Of a stretch of 64,000 nt of DNA, positions 49,370 to 59,365 are shown in pieces; within the stretch, counting starts at the first letter, position 1; each line of letters starts with the position of its first letter. Made by a program: the position numbers and the translations under genes. This stretch comes from Leptospira broomii serovar Hurstbridge str. 5399. Its GTDB lineage: Bacteria; Spirochaetota; Leptospiria; Leptospirales; Leptospiraceae. The notes below the pieces were generated by a model. It worked only from the letters and a program-made list of their open reading frames with translations, was not told the origin of the DNA and did not search any database. The DNA lies in assembly GCF_000243715.2 (NCBI RefSeq), contig NZ_AHMO02000008.1, positions 1 to 64,000 on the forward strand, read 5' to 3'.

Positions 49370-50659
49370 TTAAGTTCGTAAGGATTCGATTTCGTCGATT
49401 TCTTTCGGAATCATCTCGGTTAGGACGATCGGACTCTTACCGTTTACCAAAACGTCATCTTCGATCCTGACACCGATGCCGCGAAATGCATCGGGAATAT
49501 TTTCATCCGAAGGATCGAAGTACAATCCCGGTTCTACGGTAACGACCAAACCGTTTCGCATAGGTTTACTCTTTCCATTTTCAAAATACCGGCCTACGTC
49601 GTGCACGTCCATGCCGAGATAGTGCCCGGTTCTATGCATGTAGAATCTTCTAAATTCTCCCTTCTCGATCAGACCGGAAACATCCCCTTTCAAAAATCCC
49701 ATGTCTTTCAATCCGGAAGTAAGCGTCCGAATCGTAGACTCATGAACTGCGTTAAACTCGACTCCTTCCAAAGTGTTTGAAATCGCTTCTTTCTGAGCAT
49801 ACAGCACAAGCTCGTACACTGCCTTCTGTTCCGCTGTGAATTTCTTTCCCGAAGGAAAGACTCGAGTAACGTCCGCAGTGTAATAATCTTTCTCCGCACC
49901 GCTATCTACCAGAATGGCCTCGTTCTCGCCGATCCTTGCCCGGTTCGTAGTATAATGTAAGATCGTGGCATTTTTACCGGCAGCAACGATATGGCCGTAT
50001 CCGCCTCCCCATGCCCCGTGTTTCAGGTATTCGGATTCCAAAATCGCTTCGAGTTCGAATTCGTACATTCCGGGCCTAGTTTCACGCATCAATCTTTCGT
50101 GACCGAACGCGGTGATCCTCGAAGATTCCTTTAATTTATCGATTTCTTCGGGGGATTTGATCATTCTCATCTCATGCAGAAAGTTGGGAATCTCCAATCT
50201 TTGGGGACCGAATTTTCCTTCCCGCAATCTTTGGTTAAGCGAACTCACTAAATCGAGTAATCGAGAATCCCTTTCCTTCTCCTTTCCAAAAAAATGATAT
50301 AGAGTATATTGATTGGTTAAGATCTCTCCGATTTTAGAATCCCAATCTCCTAAATCATAACTTTCGTCAAGCTCCAACCTTAAACCGATCTCTTTCTTAC
50401 CCAGCCGAATTCCTGTCCAGATTTCCCTCTCTTTGTCTTTCGGTAGAGCGAAGTGCACGGAATAATCTCGGCGCAACGCGAGAATGCCGTCCTCTTCCTC
50501 GATTCCAGTAAGATAATAATAATCCGAGTCTTGGCGAAATTTATATTCGACGTCCCGATTCCGAATCCTTAGGGAAGCTGCGAATAAAAGCAGGACGTCC
50601 CCGGACTTTAAAGTATTTTGAACGGTCCGGATTCGTTTTTTGAAAATACTATGATCCAT
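49370..50659 (-). CDS. pepP: Xaa-Pro aminopeptidase (M24B, PepP-like)
   Basis: The product has 429 residues. The N-terminal creatinase-type domain is followed by the catalytic pita-bread fold with LVDSGAEKDYYTADVTRVFP (two metal Asp), MHRTGHYLGMDVHD (His), VTVEPGLYF (Glu) and GVRIEDDVLV (Glu). It removes the first residue from peptides with Pro in second place, using manganese. It starts 3 bases after the GT9 gene, in the same direction. Confidence 0.9.
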   Translation of the reverse strand: MDHSIFKKRIRTVQNTLKSGDVLLLFAASLRIRNRDVEYKFRQDSDYYYLTGIEEEDGILALRRDYSVHFALPKDKEREIWTGIRLGKKEIGLRLELDESYDLGDWDSKIGEILTNQYTLYHFFGKEKERDSRLLDLVSSLNQRLREGKFGPQRLEIPNFLHEMRMIKSPEEIDKLKESSRITAFGHERLMRETRPGMYEFELEAILESEYLKHGAWGGGYGHIVAAGKNATILHYTTNRARIGENEAILVDSGAEKDYYTADVTRVFPSGKKFTAEQKAVYELVLYAQKEAISNTLEGVEFNAVHESTIRTLTSGLKDMGFLKGDVSGLIEKGEFRRFYMHRTGHYLGMDVHDVGRYFENGKSKPMRNGLVVTVEPGLYFDPSDENIPDAFRGIGVRIEDDVLVNGKSPIVLTEMIPKEIDEIESLRT

Positions 50660-50662
50660 AAT

Positions 50663-51685
50663 TTACCTTCCTATTAGACGAAGAGCTTCCTGAACAATTC
50701 GATTCGGATTCTGTTCGAGCATGCAACGGAAATGACCTTCAGGGCAAACTCTACCTCCGTGAATTCCGCACGGTCGACATGGTAAACCTTGAATTTCCGA
50801 AATGAACGTTCTCGTAGCCAAAGGAGTATATCCGAAATCCGGCACTGTTGCACCGAATACGGCCAAAGTAGGCACGTCAAATGCGGAGGCGAAATGAATC
50901 GGGGAAGAATCGTTCGTCACGAGTAGCGCCGCACCGCTCATTAAATAAGACATTTCCTGCAAAGTCGTTTGCCCAGCTAGATTGATCGCAAACCCGCTTC
51001 CTACTTCTTCGCATAAAGGAATATCTCCTTTTCCTCCGGTAAGAACGATCTGCAAGCCCGTCTTGTCCTTCAGTGATTTCCCCACTTCGCGAAATTTTTC
51101 CGCAGGCATACGCTTAGTTTCCCAAACGGAAGATGGTGCGATCAATACGTATTTACCCTTTTCCAAATTTTTCTTTTTTAGAATTTCTTGAATTCCTTTT
51201 ACGGATTCTTCCTTCCAAAAGAGTTCCGGTCTGCGAGATACGGATTTAAGTTCTTCCTCGGAATAAAGTAAAGATAGGAGTTTATCCACTTCGTGAGGAC
51301 CTTTAATAGGACGCGATTTTCTTTCCGTTAATAAGAAGGAAAAGCCTGCGGTTTTATAACCGATTCTGCGGGGAGCTCTGGATCTCCAGGCAATAAGAGA
51401 GGATCGAAACGAAAAATGAGGGACAATGCATAGAGTAAATTTACGTTTTCTAATTTCCAAAGTGAAATTCCAAAAACCGAACATCGAAGATTTTATGACT
51501 TTTTTGTCCAACGGAATGATCTCGTCGATCCAAGGATTCGCTTCCAAAACGGATTCCGTTCCTTTGTTTACGATTACCGTTAACTTCGATCTCGGATACT
51601 TCCTCTTTACTTCTCGAAACAAAGGGGTAGTCAGAATCAGATCGCCTAAGAAAGCAGTTTGTATTAAAAGAATATTCTCCGTCAT
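50663..51685 (-). CDS. glycosyltransferase family 9 (heptosyltransferase-like)
   Basis: The product has 340 residues. N-terminal ILLIQTAFLGDLILTTPLFR is the GT9 start (Gly-Asp catalytic loop). VLIAPSSVWETKRMPAEKF and LVTNDSSPIHFASAFDVPTLAVFG are the donor-binding pieces. It probably adds a heptose to the LPS core at the inner membrane. Forms a likely unit with the downstream pepP gene. Confidence 0.85.
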   Translation of the reverse strand: MTENILLIQTAFLGDLILTTPLFREVKRKYPRSKLTVIVNKGTESVLEANPWIDEIIPLDKKVIKSSMFGFWNFTLEIRKRKFTLCIVPHFSFRSSLIAWRSRAPRRIGYKTAGFSFLLTERKSRPIKGPHEVDKLLSLLYSEEELKSVSRRPELFWKEESVKGIQEILKKKNLEKGKYVLIAPSSVWETKRMPAEKFREVGKSLKDKTGLQIVLTGGKGDIPLCEEVGSGFAINLAGQTTLQEMSYLMSGAALLVTNDSSPIHFASAFDVPTLAVFGATVPDFGYTPLATRTFISEIQGLPCRPCGIHGGRVCPEGHFRCMLEQNPNRIVQEALRLIGR

Positions 51686-51757
51686 TTCTTCCTTCTATCC
51701 TTAAGCACCTTTGCTAAAAAACGGGAAACCGATCTCTTTAACCGACTTTTGCGCAAC

Positions 51758-52882
51758 TTAATTCTCCAACTTTAGGATTGTCGCAAAATTATTTATACCC
51801 AATCCGCCTATGGAAAGAGCCAATCCTATCGGATGGTTTCCTTCTTTCATAAAAGAAAATAGTTCGGAGATCTGTGCTAAGCCGGAAACTCCTACCGGAT
51901 GGCCTCTCGTCTTTAATCCGCCTGAGGGATTGATCGGAAGCTTTCCTCTCTTATCGCTAGTTCCTTTCTCCACAAACTTCAATGCCTTTCCTTTCGGAAA
52001 CAGACTTGCATCCTCGGCTCCGATCAATTCAAACGGTGTAAACGCATCATGAAGTTCCGCCACCCTTACATCGGAAGGTTTTATGTCGGCATCCTTGTAA
52101 GCTTGACCGAACGCCTCCACTGAAGATGGAAAACTTAAGCCCCCCGGAGTTCCGTTTACATGACCGAGACCATGCCCGGTTCCTATAACGGAAATTTTCG
52201 ATTTGTCCGACGCGATTCGATCCGAATCGGATTCCAATAATATCGCGCAAGACCCATCCGATAATGGAGAAATATCGTATAGGCAAAGTGGGCTGGAAAA
52301 AATCGGAGACGCGAAATATTCCTCTTCAGTTAATTTTTTTTTAATATGCGCGATCGGATTTTCCAGGCCGTTATCATGCAGTTTCTTTGAAAGTAAAAAG
52401 AGGTCCTTCCTGGAATATCCGTATTCATGCAGATAGCGAGTCGTAGTCATCGCGCCTCCTTGAGCCATGGACATCGCAAACTTTCTTTGCGTTTCGGATA
52501 AAACGGATCCAAGTAAAAGATTGTTTTCTTCTCGAGGTAATCGACTCATTACCTCCGTGGCAATGATGATCCCCCTACGAAATCGGCCCGAAAGAATCAA
52601 GTATCGACCTAAATGAACGGCCGAAGCTCCGCTGGAAGAGGCTGTTTCCGTCCTGATCGCGTAAAGACTAGGAAGTCCAAGATCTTCTTTTATTTTTGCA
52701 GGTAAAAAAATTTCTCCCGTGTACTTCTCCGGGGCCATAGCGGAAAAGATTAGAAATTCCGGTCGAAATTCCGGGTTCCGCTTAAGTAAGTGATTCGCAG
52801 TCTCATAGGAAAGCGATTGGTAATCGGAATCCGTCTTACCAAACTTGCTCAACTGAGCATCCAGAAGATAGGCCTGGGGCAT
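51758..52882 (-). CDS. thiolase-family protein with Ser at the nucleophile position
   Basis: The product has 374 residues. ELHDAFT and NPSGGLKTRGHPVGVSG are the His-containing motifs of SCP-x type thiolases. The nucleophile loop reads TETASSSGASA, where active thiolases have Cys (CASG). The codon is TCT, so a single change from TGT would explain it. The C-terminal Cys motif is also replaced (LSIGGLGINN). It may act on acyl-CoA in another way or bind a partner. Divergent from bfr. Confidence 0.75.
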   Translation of the reverse strand: MPQAYLLDAQLSKFGKTDSDYQSLSYETANHLLKRNPEFRPEFLIFSAMAPEKYTGEIFLPAKIKEDLGLPSLYAIRTETASSSGASAVHLGRYLILSGRFRRGIIIATEVMSRLPREENNLLLGSVLSETQRKFAMSMAQGGAMTTTRYLHEYGYSRKDLFLLSKKLHDNGLENPIAHIKKKLTEEEYFASPIFSSPLCLYDISPLSDGSCAILLESDSDRIASDKSKISVIGTGHGLGHVNGTPGGLSFPSSVEAFGQAYKDADIKPSDVRVAELHDAFTPFELIGAEDASLFPKGKALKFVEKGTSDKRGKLPINPSGGLKTRGHPVGVSGLAQISELFSFMKEGNHPIGLALSIGGLGINNFATILKLEN

Positions 52883-52962
52883 ATCCTACACAGGATTCGA
52901 AGCCGAATCCCACGCAAAGTCAAAAACAAGCGAGTCCCTCAAGTCCTGATTCGGAATAGGGC

Positions 52963-52992
52963 TTTCCAAAATAGCACCGGATCGTTTATAGT
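52963..52992 (+). promoter_or_regulatory. possible bfr promoter
   Basis: TATAGT at 52987-52992 is a good -10, and a weak -35 (TTTCCA, 52963-52968) lies 18 bases upstream. Transcription would begin about 15 bases before the ribosome site GGAGGAGAA of bfr. No clear Fur box was seen. Confidence 0.25.
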
Positions 52993-53014
52993 GATAAATT
53001 GGAGGAGAAACAAC

Positions 53015-53482
53015 GTGAAAGGAAACCAAGAAGTCCTCGAAATCCTAGCGGAAGTACTCTCCGCCGAACTCACCGCGATCAACCAGTATTTCATTCACGC
53101 AAAAATGAATAAGAATTGGGGCTACGACAAGTTAGCTGATTATATGAAAAAGGAATCCATTGAAGAAATGCACCACGCCGATCAGGTCATCGAGCGCATT
53201 CTCTTTTTGGACGGCGTCCCGGATCTACAAAGATATTTGAAAATCAATGTAGGCAAAGACATAGAAAACATCCTTAAGAACGACCTAGACGTAGAATATT
53301 CAGCCGTAGAGCGTCTGAACCGGGGAATAGAAATTTCCACCCGTAATAAAGACAACGGCACTCGCGAATTGCTCGAGAAGATCCTCGTATCCGAGGAGGA
53401 GCATATCGACTGGCTCGAGGCCCAGCTCGAAATCATCAAAACCATCGGGGTTCAGAATTACTTAGCCCAACAACTCTCCTAA
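53015..53482 (+). CDS. bfr: bacterioferritin
   Basis: The product has 155 residues from the GTG at 53015, which has GGAGGAGAA upstream; a longer frame to 52790 runs into the divergent gene and is rejected. The ferroxidase ligands are present in AELTAINQYF, ESIEEMHHADQVIERILFL and SEEEHIDWLE. The Met in EEMHHAD matches the haem-binding Met52. It stores iron as a 24-subunit shell. The next gene begins 4 bases after its stop. Confidence 0.9.
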   Translation: MKGNQEVLEILAEVLSAELTAINQYFIHAKMNKNWGYDKLADYMKKESIEEMHHADQVIERILFLDGVPDLQRYLKINVGKDIENILKNDLDVEYSAVERLNRGIEISTRNKDNGTRELLEKILVSEEEHIDWLEAQLEIIKTIGVQNYLAQQLS

Positions 53483-53485
53483 ACA

Positions 53486-56002
53486 TTGTTTCCAAAAAAA
53501 TCCGCGAATAAAAAAGGCCCCTCCTCACGTCAGACAGGCAGGGGCACAGGATCTTCAGATCCTTCCAACAGCAAGCCGTTCCGCTCCGGCAGTAAATCTC
53601 GTCCAGATAAAGACGGCGAATCCAAACCATTCCGTTCCAGGGAGAGCAAACCCGATACGGAAAGAAAACCGTATCGAGCCAAAGAAAGCGGAAGCTCGGA
53701 TGGAGAACGTAAACCGTATCGTTCTAGCGGCGGTGGATCCCAGAGCCGAGATAGAAAACCATTTCGCTCTTCGGACGGAAATTCTTCCTCACCTAGGGGA
53801 GACAGAAAACCCTCGCGTTCCAGAGATGGGGAAGACCGTAAACCATACCGTTCTTCAGAAGGCGGCGATCGCAAACCATTCCGTTCCCGAGAAGGAAGTG
53901 GAAATCGAGAAGACGGAAATCGTAAACCATTCGGATCTCGCGAAGGCGGCGATCGCAAACCATACCGTTCTTCAGAAGGCGGTGATCGTAAACCATTCGG
54001 TTCTCGTGAAGGCGGTGATCGCAAACCTTATCGTTCCCGAGAAGGAAGTGGAAATCGAGAAGACGGAAATCGTAAACCATTCGGTTCTCGTGAAGGCGGT
54101 GATCGCAAACCATTCGGTTCTCGTGAAGGCGGTGATCGCAAACCTTATCGTTCCCGCGAAGGGAGTGGAAATCGTAAACCATTCGGCTCTCGTGAAGGCG
54201 GCGACAGTAAACCATTCGGCTCTCGTGAAGGCGGCGACCGTAAGCCATTCGGTTCTCGTGAAGGCGGCGACCGCAGACCATACCGTTCTTCAGAGGGCGG
54301 CGATCGCAAACCATACCGTTCTTCAGAAGGCGGTGATCGCAAACCATTCGGTTCTCGTGAAGGCGGTGATCGCAAACCTTATCGTTCCCGCGAAGGGAGT
54401 GGAAATCGAGAAGACGGAAATCGTAAACCATTCGGCTCTCGTGAAGGCGGCGACCGTAAACCATTCGGCTCTCGCGAAGGCGGCGATCGTAAACCATTCG
54501 GTTCTCGTGAAGGCGGCGACCGCAAACCATACCGTTCTTCAGAGGGCGGCGACCGTAAACCATTCGGCTCTCGTGAAGGCAGTGATCGTAAACCATTCGT
54601 ATCTCGCGAAGGCGGAGACCGCAAACCATACCGTTCTTCAGAAGGCGGAGATCGCAAACCATACCGTTCTTCAGAAGGCGGCGACCGTAAACCATTCGGA
54701 TCTCGTGAAGGCAGCGATCGTCCTCCTCGTCAAGGGGGGCGAAAACCATTCGGGTCTCGTCCTCAAAGTGATTCGGATTCCTATGGAAACGAGCGAAGCT
54801 TTCCCTCCGAAGAAAACGAGCGTTACGAAGACGTTCGTTCCGGCTGGAACTCCACCAAATTATCGTTAAGCGAATTTGATAGACCGGAAAGTCTGACGTT
54901 TCATGCATCTTGCGGAGACGGACTTTCATTTCTTTTAAAAGAAGAAGTCGAGGAAGCGGGTTTGGAAGTCTTATCGGAAAATCGCGGCGGCGTTTTCTTT
55001 AAAGGACCGGCAAAGAAAGTAAGAGATTTTTGCTTAGGTTCCGGAATTGCATCAGGTATCAGCTTTGAACTTTCCTCTTGGGGAGACATCCAAGAACCGG
55101 ACGATCTTTACGAAGTCGCTGCGATGTATCCGTTCGAGAAATTACTTTCACCGGGAACTCGTTTCAGAATTGACGCCAGCACGAAGGATACCCTACCCGA
55201 TTCACGTTATGCTACCTATCGATTAAAGGACGCCATCTTTGACCGATTTAGAGCAAAGGGTCTGGACTTACCCGAAGCGGATCGTGACGAACCGGAAGTC
55301 CTGTTTTATCTACGTTCCAGAATGGATCAGGCGAAATTGTTTTTAGCACTTCACGCGCAACCTCTTCAACGAAGGGGCCATGAAAGACAAGGGGGGGAAG
55401 CTCCGATCAGGGAAACACTGGCGCAAGCTCTTCTCCGTTTTTCAGGTTGGAAAGTTAATGAACCGTTATACGATCCATTTTGCGGATCCGGAACATTATT
55501 AATCGAAGCAGCTCTTAGAGTTCGCAACGGCGGCTGGGTGAATTACCGAAGCCTTTCCCGATCCTCCATCTTTTCCCGACTATTCGGCTCCTTTAAACCG
55601 AGTGAGCAAACTTCGAAAGAAGCCGGTCCGATTTTATTCGGATCCGACGTATCGGAAGAAGCAATCGAGCTAGCTAAAGAAAACGCGAAGGAAGCCGGAG
55701 TTTCCGATTTAATTCGGTGGGATGTATTCCCCGCTCAATCCCCTCCCGAAGATTTCCCGTTCAAAAACGGAAAGATCGTAACGAATCCTCCTTACGGCGT
55801 AAGAATCGGCGACAAAGAAACCGTTGCGGAGCTATACGCGGAATGGGGAACGACACTCAAGGAAAGATTTAAGGAAACCGATGTAGCCCTCGTCGCGGGG
55901 GATCCTTCCCTACTAGGCAATCTGAAGTTAAAAGCTTCGAGAGAACAATCGGTTACGATTGCTAAGTTAAAGGGAAAATTGGTTGCCTATCGCATCGACT
56001 AA
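53486..56002 (+). CDS. THUMP-domain rRNA methyltransferase with a long repetitive N-terminal extension
   Basis: The product has 838 residues with a TTG start. Residues 1 to about 440 are low complexity, mainly an 11-residue unit ([11 protein letters not shown] or [11 protein letters not shown]) in roughly thirty copies, highly charged and without hydrophobic content. From about 460 the THUMP region begins ([19 protein letters not shown]), followed by the methylase with [15 protein letters not shown] and the NPPYG catalytic motif. The C-terminal part matches the N-terminal half of RlmL, which makes m2G2445 in 23S rRNA. The repeats may bind RNA or drive condensation; this is inference. Confidence 0.85.
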   Translation: MFPKKSANKKGPSSRQTGRGTGSSDPSNSKPFRSGSKSRPDKDGESKPFRSRESKPDTERKPYRAKESGSSDGERKPYRSSGGGSQSRDRKPFRSSDGNSSSPRGDRKPSRSRDGEDRKPYRSSEGGDRKPFRSREGSGNREDGNRKPFGSREGGDRKPYRSSEGGDRKPFGSREGGDRKPYRSREGSGNREDGNRKPFGSREGGDRKPFGSREGGDRKPYRSREGSGNRKPFGSREGGDSKPFGSREGGDRKPFGSREGGDRRPYRSSEGGDRKPYRSSEGGDRKPFGSREGGDRKPYRSREGSGNREDGNRKPFGSREGGDRKPFGSREGGDRKPFGSREGGDRKPYRSSEGGDRKPFGSREGSDRKPFVSREGGDRKPYRSSEGGDRKPYRSSEGGDRKPFGSREGSDRPPRQGGRKPFGSRPQSDSDSYGNERSFPSEENERYEDVRSGWNSTKLSLSEFDRPESLTFHASCGDGLSFLLKEEVEEAGLEVLSENRGGVFFKGPAKKVRDFCLGSGIASGISFELSSWGDIQEPDDLYEVAAMYPFEKLLSPGTRFRIDASTKDTLPDSRYATYRLKDAIFDRFRAKGLDLPEADRDEPEVLFYLRSRMDQAKLFLALHAQPLQRRGHERQGGEAPIRETLAQALLRFSGWKVNEPLYDPFCGSGTLLIEAALRVRNGGWVNYRSLSRSSIFSRLFGSFKPSEQTSKEAGPILFGSDVSEEAIELAKENAKEAGVSDLIRWDVFPAQSPPEDFPFKNGKIVTNPPYGVRIGDKETVAELYAEWGTTLKERFKETDVALVAGDPSLLGNLKLKASREQSVTIAKLKGKLVAYRID
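53690..54750 (+). repeat. in-frame 33-bp tandem repeat array inside the methyltransferase gene
   Basis: About 1.06 kb of degenerate direct repeats with a 33-bp period, for example GAAGGCGGTGATCGCAAACC, encodes the RKPF/RKPY units. Because the period is a multiple of three, unit changes do not alter the frame. Long open frames exist on both strands across it, but they follow from the base composition. Confidence 0.9.
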
Positions 56003-56019
56003 GGAGAATCCGAGGAGAG

Positions 56020-57204
56020 ATGAACCACCAGGAAATCCTCCTTAAACTTCTGGAAGTTACCGAGAACTCCAAGGATAGCTTCCAGTTCCTGAAACTTTTC
56101 CGCTCCTTGGAGCCGGAGAAGTTTGCCGTAATTCATGCCGATTCCGAAGCATTGACGGAATCGGCGGAAGCGCTTTTATACAATTTAAAGCTTCTTCAAA
56201 AGTTGGAACTCTTCCCTGTCGTTGTTTTGGAAAAGGACGGAGTTTCATATGCGAATCTCTTTTATCGTGCCCCTAACCTTCCAAAAACAACGTTAGACGA
56301 ATTTAAAGACGGAACTTTCGAAACTAGTTTGCCCGGCTCTCATAATCTTCCGGCTAAATGGTTTCGTAATCCGAGCAATGCTCTCGAATCCGTTCACTCT
56401 TCTCTAAAGGAAAGAAAAATTCCGGTTTTCGTAACGGATCTCGGCGGTTCGGACGTATTTCCATACCTATCAAATCTCTGCAAAGAGCTAAAAACAAAAA
56501 AGCTGATTCTATTAAAAACCCATGGCGGGCTGTATGCGCCGGACGGGAAAAAAATCTCCATCTTGGATTTTGATTCGAGGGACGAGATCGCGGAAGAACA
56601 TCGACATCTTTTGTCGGAAGCCAATCAGGTTTTTTCGGCAGTAAGCGACGCCAACTTTCATATTGCTGTCACGTCGGCGCCGAGTCTTTTGAAAGAACTT
56701 TTCACCATTAAAGGAAGTGGAACTTTAATCCGGAAAAAAAATCGGATCGAATTCCACGAAACACTCTCCACTCTGGATCCGGAAAGGCTGAACGGTCTCG
56801 TGGAGGAAGCCTTTGGCAAAAGGTTAAAGGAAGGCTTTTGGAATAAGAATTTTGCGGGAATTCTTTTGGAATCCGCATACAAAGGTTGTGCAATCCTACA
56901 GAATACTCCCTGGGGAACATTCCTATCCAAATTCGCGGTAAACGAAATCGCAAGAGGCGAAGGAGTCGGTAGGGATATCTGGGACGCGATGCTTTCCAAG
57001 TATCCCAAAATTTTCTGGAGAGCTAGATTGGAAAATACGATCTCAAAGTGGTATACAAAGGAATGCAGCGGGATGCAAAAAGAAGGAGTTTGGATTTATT
57101 TTTGGATCGGCCTGGAAGATAAAGCCATTCCTGAAGTCTGTTCCTTCTTACGCAATCTGCCGGTCGACCTGGAACCAAAGGAGAAATCGGAGTCATTTCC
57201 TTAA
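56020..57204 (+). CDS. N-acetylglutamate synthase-like protein (amino-acid-kinase fold plus DUF619 NAT domain)
   Basis: The product has 394 residues. The N-terminal two thirds look like a degraded amino-acid-kinase fold (for example [19 protein letters not shown]). The C-terminal NAT domain contains [30 protein letters not shown] and WIYFWIGLE, the signature of the vertebrate/Xanthomonas-type acetylglutamate synthase domain. It would make N-acetylglutamate, the first step of arginine synthesis. GAGGAGAG precedes the ATG. Confidence 0.75.
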   Translation: MNHQEILLKLLEVTENSKDSFQFLKLFRSLEPEKFAVIHADSEALTESAEALLYNLKLLQKLELFPVVVLEKDGVSYANLFYRAPNLPKTTLDEFKDGTFETSLPGSHNLPAKWFRNPSNALESVHSSLKERKIPVFVTDLGGSDVFPYLSNLCKELKTKKLILLKTHGGLYAPDGKKISILDFDSRDEIAEEHRHLLSEANQVFSAVSDANFHIAVTSAPSLLKELFTIKGSGTLIRKKNRIEFHETLSTLDPERLNGLVEEAFGKRLKEGFWNKNFAGILLESAYKGCAILQNTPWGTFLSKFAVNEIARGEGVGRDIWDAMLSKYPKIFWRARLENTISKWYTKECSGMQKEGVWIYFWIGLEDKAIPEVCSFLRNLPVDLEPKEKSESFP

Positions 57205-57214
57205 TTAAAATTGC

Positions 57215-57571
57215 ATGAACGAAAAAATTTTCCTTTATGACGGCGAATGCGAGTTTTGTGCCGATTTAGCCGGGTCCCTGAAAGACAAATGTTTGGATAG
57301 TAGCGTTCATTTTCAATCGTTCCGAACATTAAAGAAAGATGAATTACAAAAAATTCATCCGTCATTGACAATCGATGTGGCGGCCGGAAATGTGCAGTTC
57401 GTAGAAGGAAACACTCGGTATCCCGGATTTTTTGCGGTTCGAAGACTTTCCCATTCCTTGTCTGGGTGGCGCTGGGCTGCACCGCTTCTATACTTCCCCT
57501 TTGTGCCGATCCTCGGAATTCTATTCATGAATCTGCTAAAGGCATTTAGAAAAAAAGGAAATAATTCCTAA
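57215..57571 (+). CDS. DCC-family (DUF393) thiol-disulphide oxidoreductase-like protein
   Basis: The product has 118 residues. The family motif FLYDGECEFC opens the protein (the CxxC-like pair DGECEFC), and a hydrophobic C-terminal region follows. Members are predicted to act on thiols. It begins 10 bases after the preceding gene. Confidence 0.75.
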   Translation: MNEKIFLYDGECEFCADLAGSLKDKCLDSSVHFQSFRTLKKDELQKIHPSLTIDVAAGNVQFVEGNTRYPGFFAVRRLSHSLSGWRWAAPLLYFPFVPILGILFMNLLKAFRKKGNNS

Positions 57572-57611
57572 TTTGCATATCTTTCCGGCCGGCAAAGTAA
57601 GATTGAAACGA

Positions 57612-58295
57612 TTATTTTTTCGAGATCGGCTCTGCGATTCGCTGTAGGCCGTCGTAAAAGACCAGGCGTGCATTCAAAGCAAGAATTGCCCCTTCTCTGA
57701 CTCTCTCACGCTTCGGCTCGTCGTCAGCGACTTCTTGGATTAAACGAAACAATTTTTCAGAATGTGATTCGTCGGCATCCAGATTCACTTGAAAGAATTT
57801 TCCATCGGGAAGTAAAATCCGCGATTTTAATTCCTTATAAGAAAGAAACATCCTTCCGTATTCCAATTTGAGCAAGTATTCGTTTGCCGGCCCTAAGGCC
57901 CCCAAAGCTGCAAGAAAATCAGTCGTCGTAATTCTTTGCATCAAACCCAAATACTGCGCGGTTTCCGGCAGTAAATCCTCGGCGGTGACAGATTCCTCCA
58001 TTTCAGCCAGAAATCTTTTAAGGAGGGAAACATGCGCCTCATCTTCCTTGCCTTCCCCCAATTCTTCCCAGATATTCTCCACTAACACGATTTTAGAAGA
58101 CACAGAATCGGATATAGCAGCCGCATTCAAAAACCAATTAACGAATGCGACCGAAACGAAGTATTCCTGCTTTAACCAAAGGAGTAAGTCGGATCTTTCC
58201 ATTCGCTTTTCTCTCTGTTCCAGCCAGGGATTGGAAGTCAAAACCTTATGATCCGCTACCAAAGAGATCAATTCATCCCGAAACGTTCCCATCAT
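57612..58295 (-). CDS. haem-oxygenase-like diiron protein (iron-containing redox enzyme family)
   Basis: The product has 227 residues, mostly helical. The motif [20 protein letters not shown] (Glu and His ligands) and a later DADESH segment are those of TenA/CADD/BesC-type diiron oxidases. In the last motif the first expected His appears as Asn (residue 171, [12 protein letters not shown]), leaving Asp175 and His178. The start overlaps the ATP-grasp gene by 4 nt. It is probably an oxidase acting on an amine or amino-acid derivative. Confidence 0.75.
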   Translation of the reverse strand: MMGTFRDELISLVADHKVLTSNPWLEQREKRMERSDLLLWLKQEYFVSVAFVNWFLNAAAISDSVSSKIVLVENIWEELGEGKEDEAHVSLLKRFLAEMEESVTAEDLLPETAQYLGLMQRITTTDFLAALGALGPANEYLLKLEYGRMFLSYKELKSRILLPDGKFFQVNLDADESHSEKLFRLIQEVADDEPKRERVREGAILALNARLVFYDGLQRIAEPISKK

Positions 58296-59365
58296 CGACG
58301 ATCAAATACTCCTTTAAAGGATTTCATTTTTGCATACGCGAATCTTTCCCCTTGAAATTCGCTTCTTGCCATTCTTAATAGATCGCTTAATAAAGATGAA
58401 TAATTTCCAAATTCATGCGCATAGCAAATAGGAAAACTGCTATAAAAAGGCGACAAACCAGGAGTCGTATTCCATTCCAAAAATTGAGGACACCCATCAT
58501 CGGTGGATTTCCAATCCAAACGCACGGCGCCGATCGTTTGGATTTTCTTGCAGAGTAAAAGAGAAAAAGATCGAACCAAAGCCGATCGTTCGACATCCAG
58601 ATCAAAGATCAATCTTTCGGGCATCGAAGATTTCGTTTTGGTCCGTTGACCGTATACCGTTTCATCCGAATTTTCCAAGCAGATACGAGCGACCTGACTA
58701 ACTCGATATCCTTCCGTCGGAGATCCGATCACCGCGACGGTCCATTCTTCTCCGGGTAGATAGGATTCCCAAATCCAAGAAGGATGTGAGCTTCCTTTCT
58801 CGCTAAAAAACGAATTTAAAGACGCTCGACTCGAAACGATATTCGATCGGGTGATTCCTAAGCTTGAGCCTTCGTACCTTGGCTTTATGAAAACCGGAAA
58901 TTCCGAATCGTTCGGGAAGTCGCAGGAGGCATCATCGCCCCCCGTGAAATTAGCGCCATCTATACATCCCCAATTCGCGGTTGGAATTCCTAGAGAACGA
59001 GAGAATAATTTGGATGCATGTTTGTCTAAACTTAACGTATGAGCATAAGCGTCGGAACCGGTATGTGGAAAACCGAAGTATTCGGCAAGCGCCGGAAGCC
59101 AAGCCTCGCGGTTTCGGGATAAAAATCCTTCCACTAAATGAAAAAGAACCGGTCTTTCGGAGAAAGGCAGAGTCGAAAAAAAAGATAAGCGTTCCAGTAA
59201 ATCCGACGGAGATCTGACTAACTCCACGAGTTCACCCGATTCTTGTAGACAGGATTTTATATAGTCGACCGATTCTAGACTCTCCCACTCTTGCTTTAAA
59301 TTTTGCGGGACATCGGCTTCGTCAACGTCGGGAACGAGCAAAACGGAAGAATTTTCATTTTTCAT
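58292..59365 (-). CDS. ATP-grasp ligase, D-alanine-D-alanine-ligase-like
   Basis: The product has 357 residues from the ATG at 59365, which overlaps the upstream aminomutase gene by 11 nt; a frame open to 59485 is longer but lies inside that gene. Core motifs are [20 protein letters not shown] (ATP loop), [24 protein letters not shown] and [13 protein letters not shown] (metal-binding pair). It would form an amide or peptide bond to an amino acid. Middle gene of a tight three-gene operon. Confidence 0.8.
   Translation of the reverse strand: MKNENSSVLLVPDVDEADVPQNLKQEWESLESVDYIKSCLQESGELVELVRSPSDLLERLSFFSTLPFSERPVLFHLVEGFLSRNREAWLPALAEYFGFPHTGSDAYAHTLSLDKHASKLFSRSLGIPTANWGCIDGANFTGGDDASCDFPNDSEFPVFIKPRYEGSSLGITRSNIVSSRASLNSFFSEKGSSHPSWIWESYLPGEEWTVAVIGSPTEGYRVSQVARICLENSDETVYGQRTKTKSSMPERLIFDLDVERSALVRSFSLLLCKKIQTIGAVRLDWKSTDDGCPQFLEWNTTPGLSPFYSSFPICYAHEFGNYSSLLSDLLRMARSEFQGERFAYAKMKSFKGVFDRR

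Noticed and set aside
52790..53014. N-terminal extension of bacterioferritin
   Set aside because: It overlaps the start of the divergent thiolase gene; the GTG at 53015 has a strong ribosome site and gives the normal length.
53690..54750. Possible CRISPR array in the regular repeats
   Set aside because: The repeats are direct and contiguous without unique spacers, and they lie in frame in a coding sequence.
53700..54929. Long open frames on both strands across the 33-bp repeats
   Set aside because: They arise from the repeat period and composition, have no ribosome site, and encode no domain.
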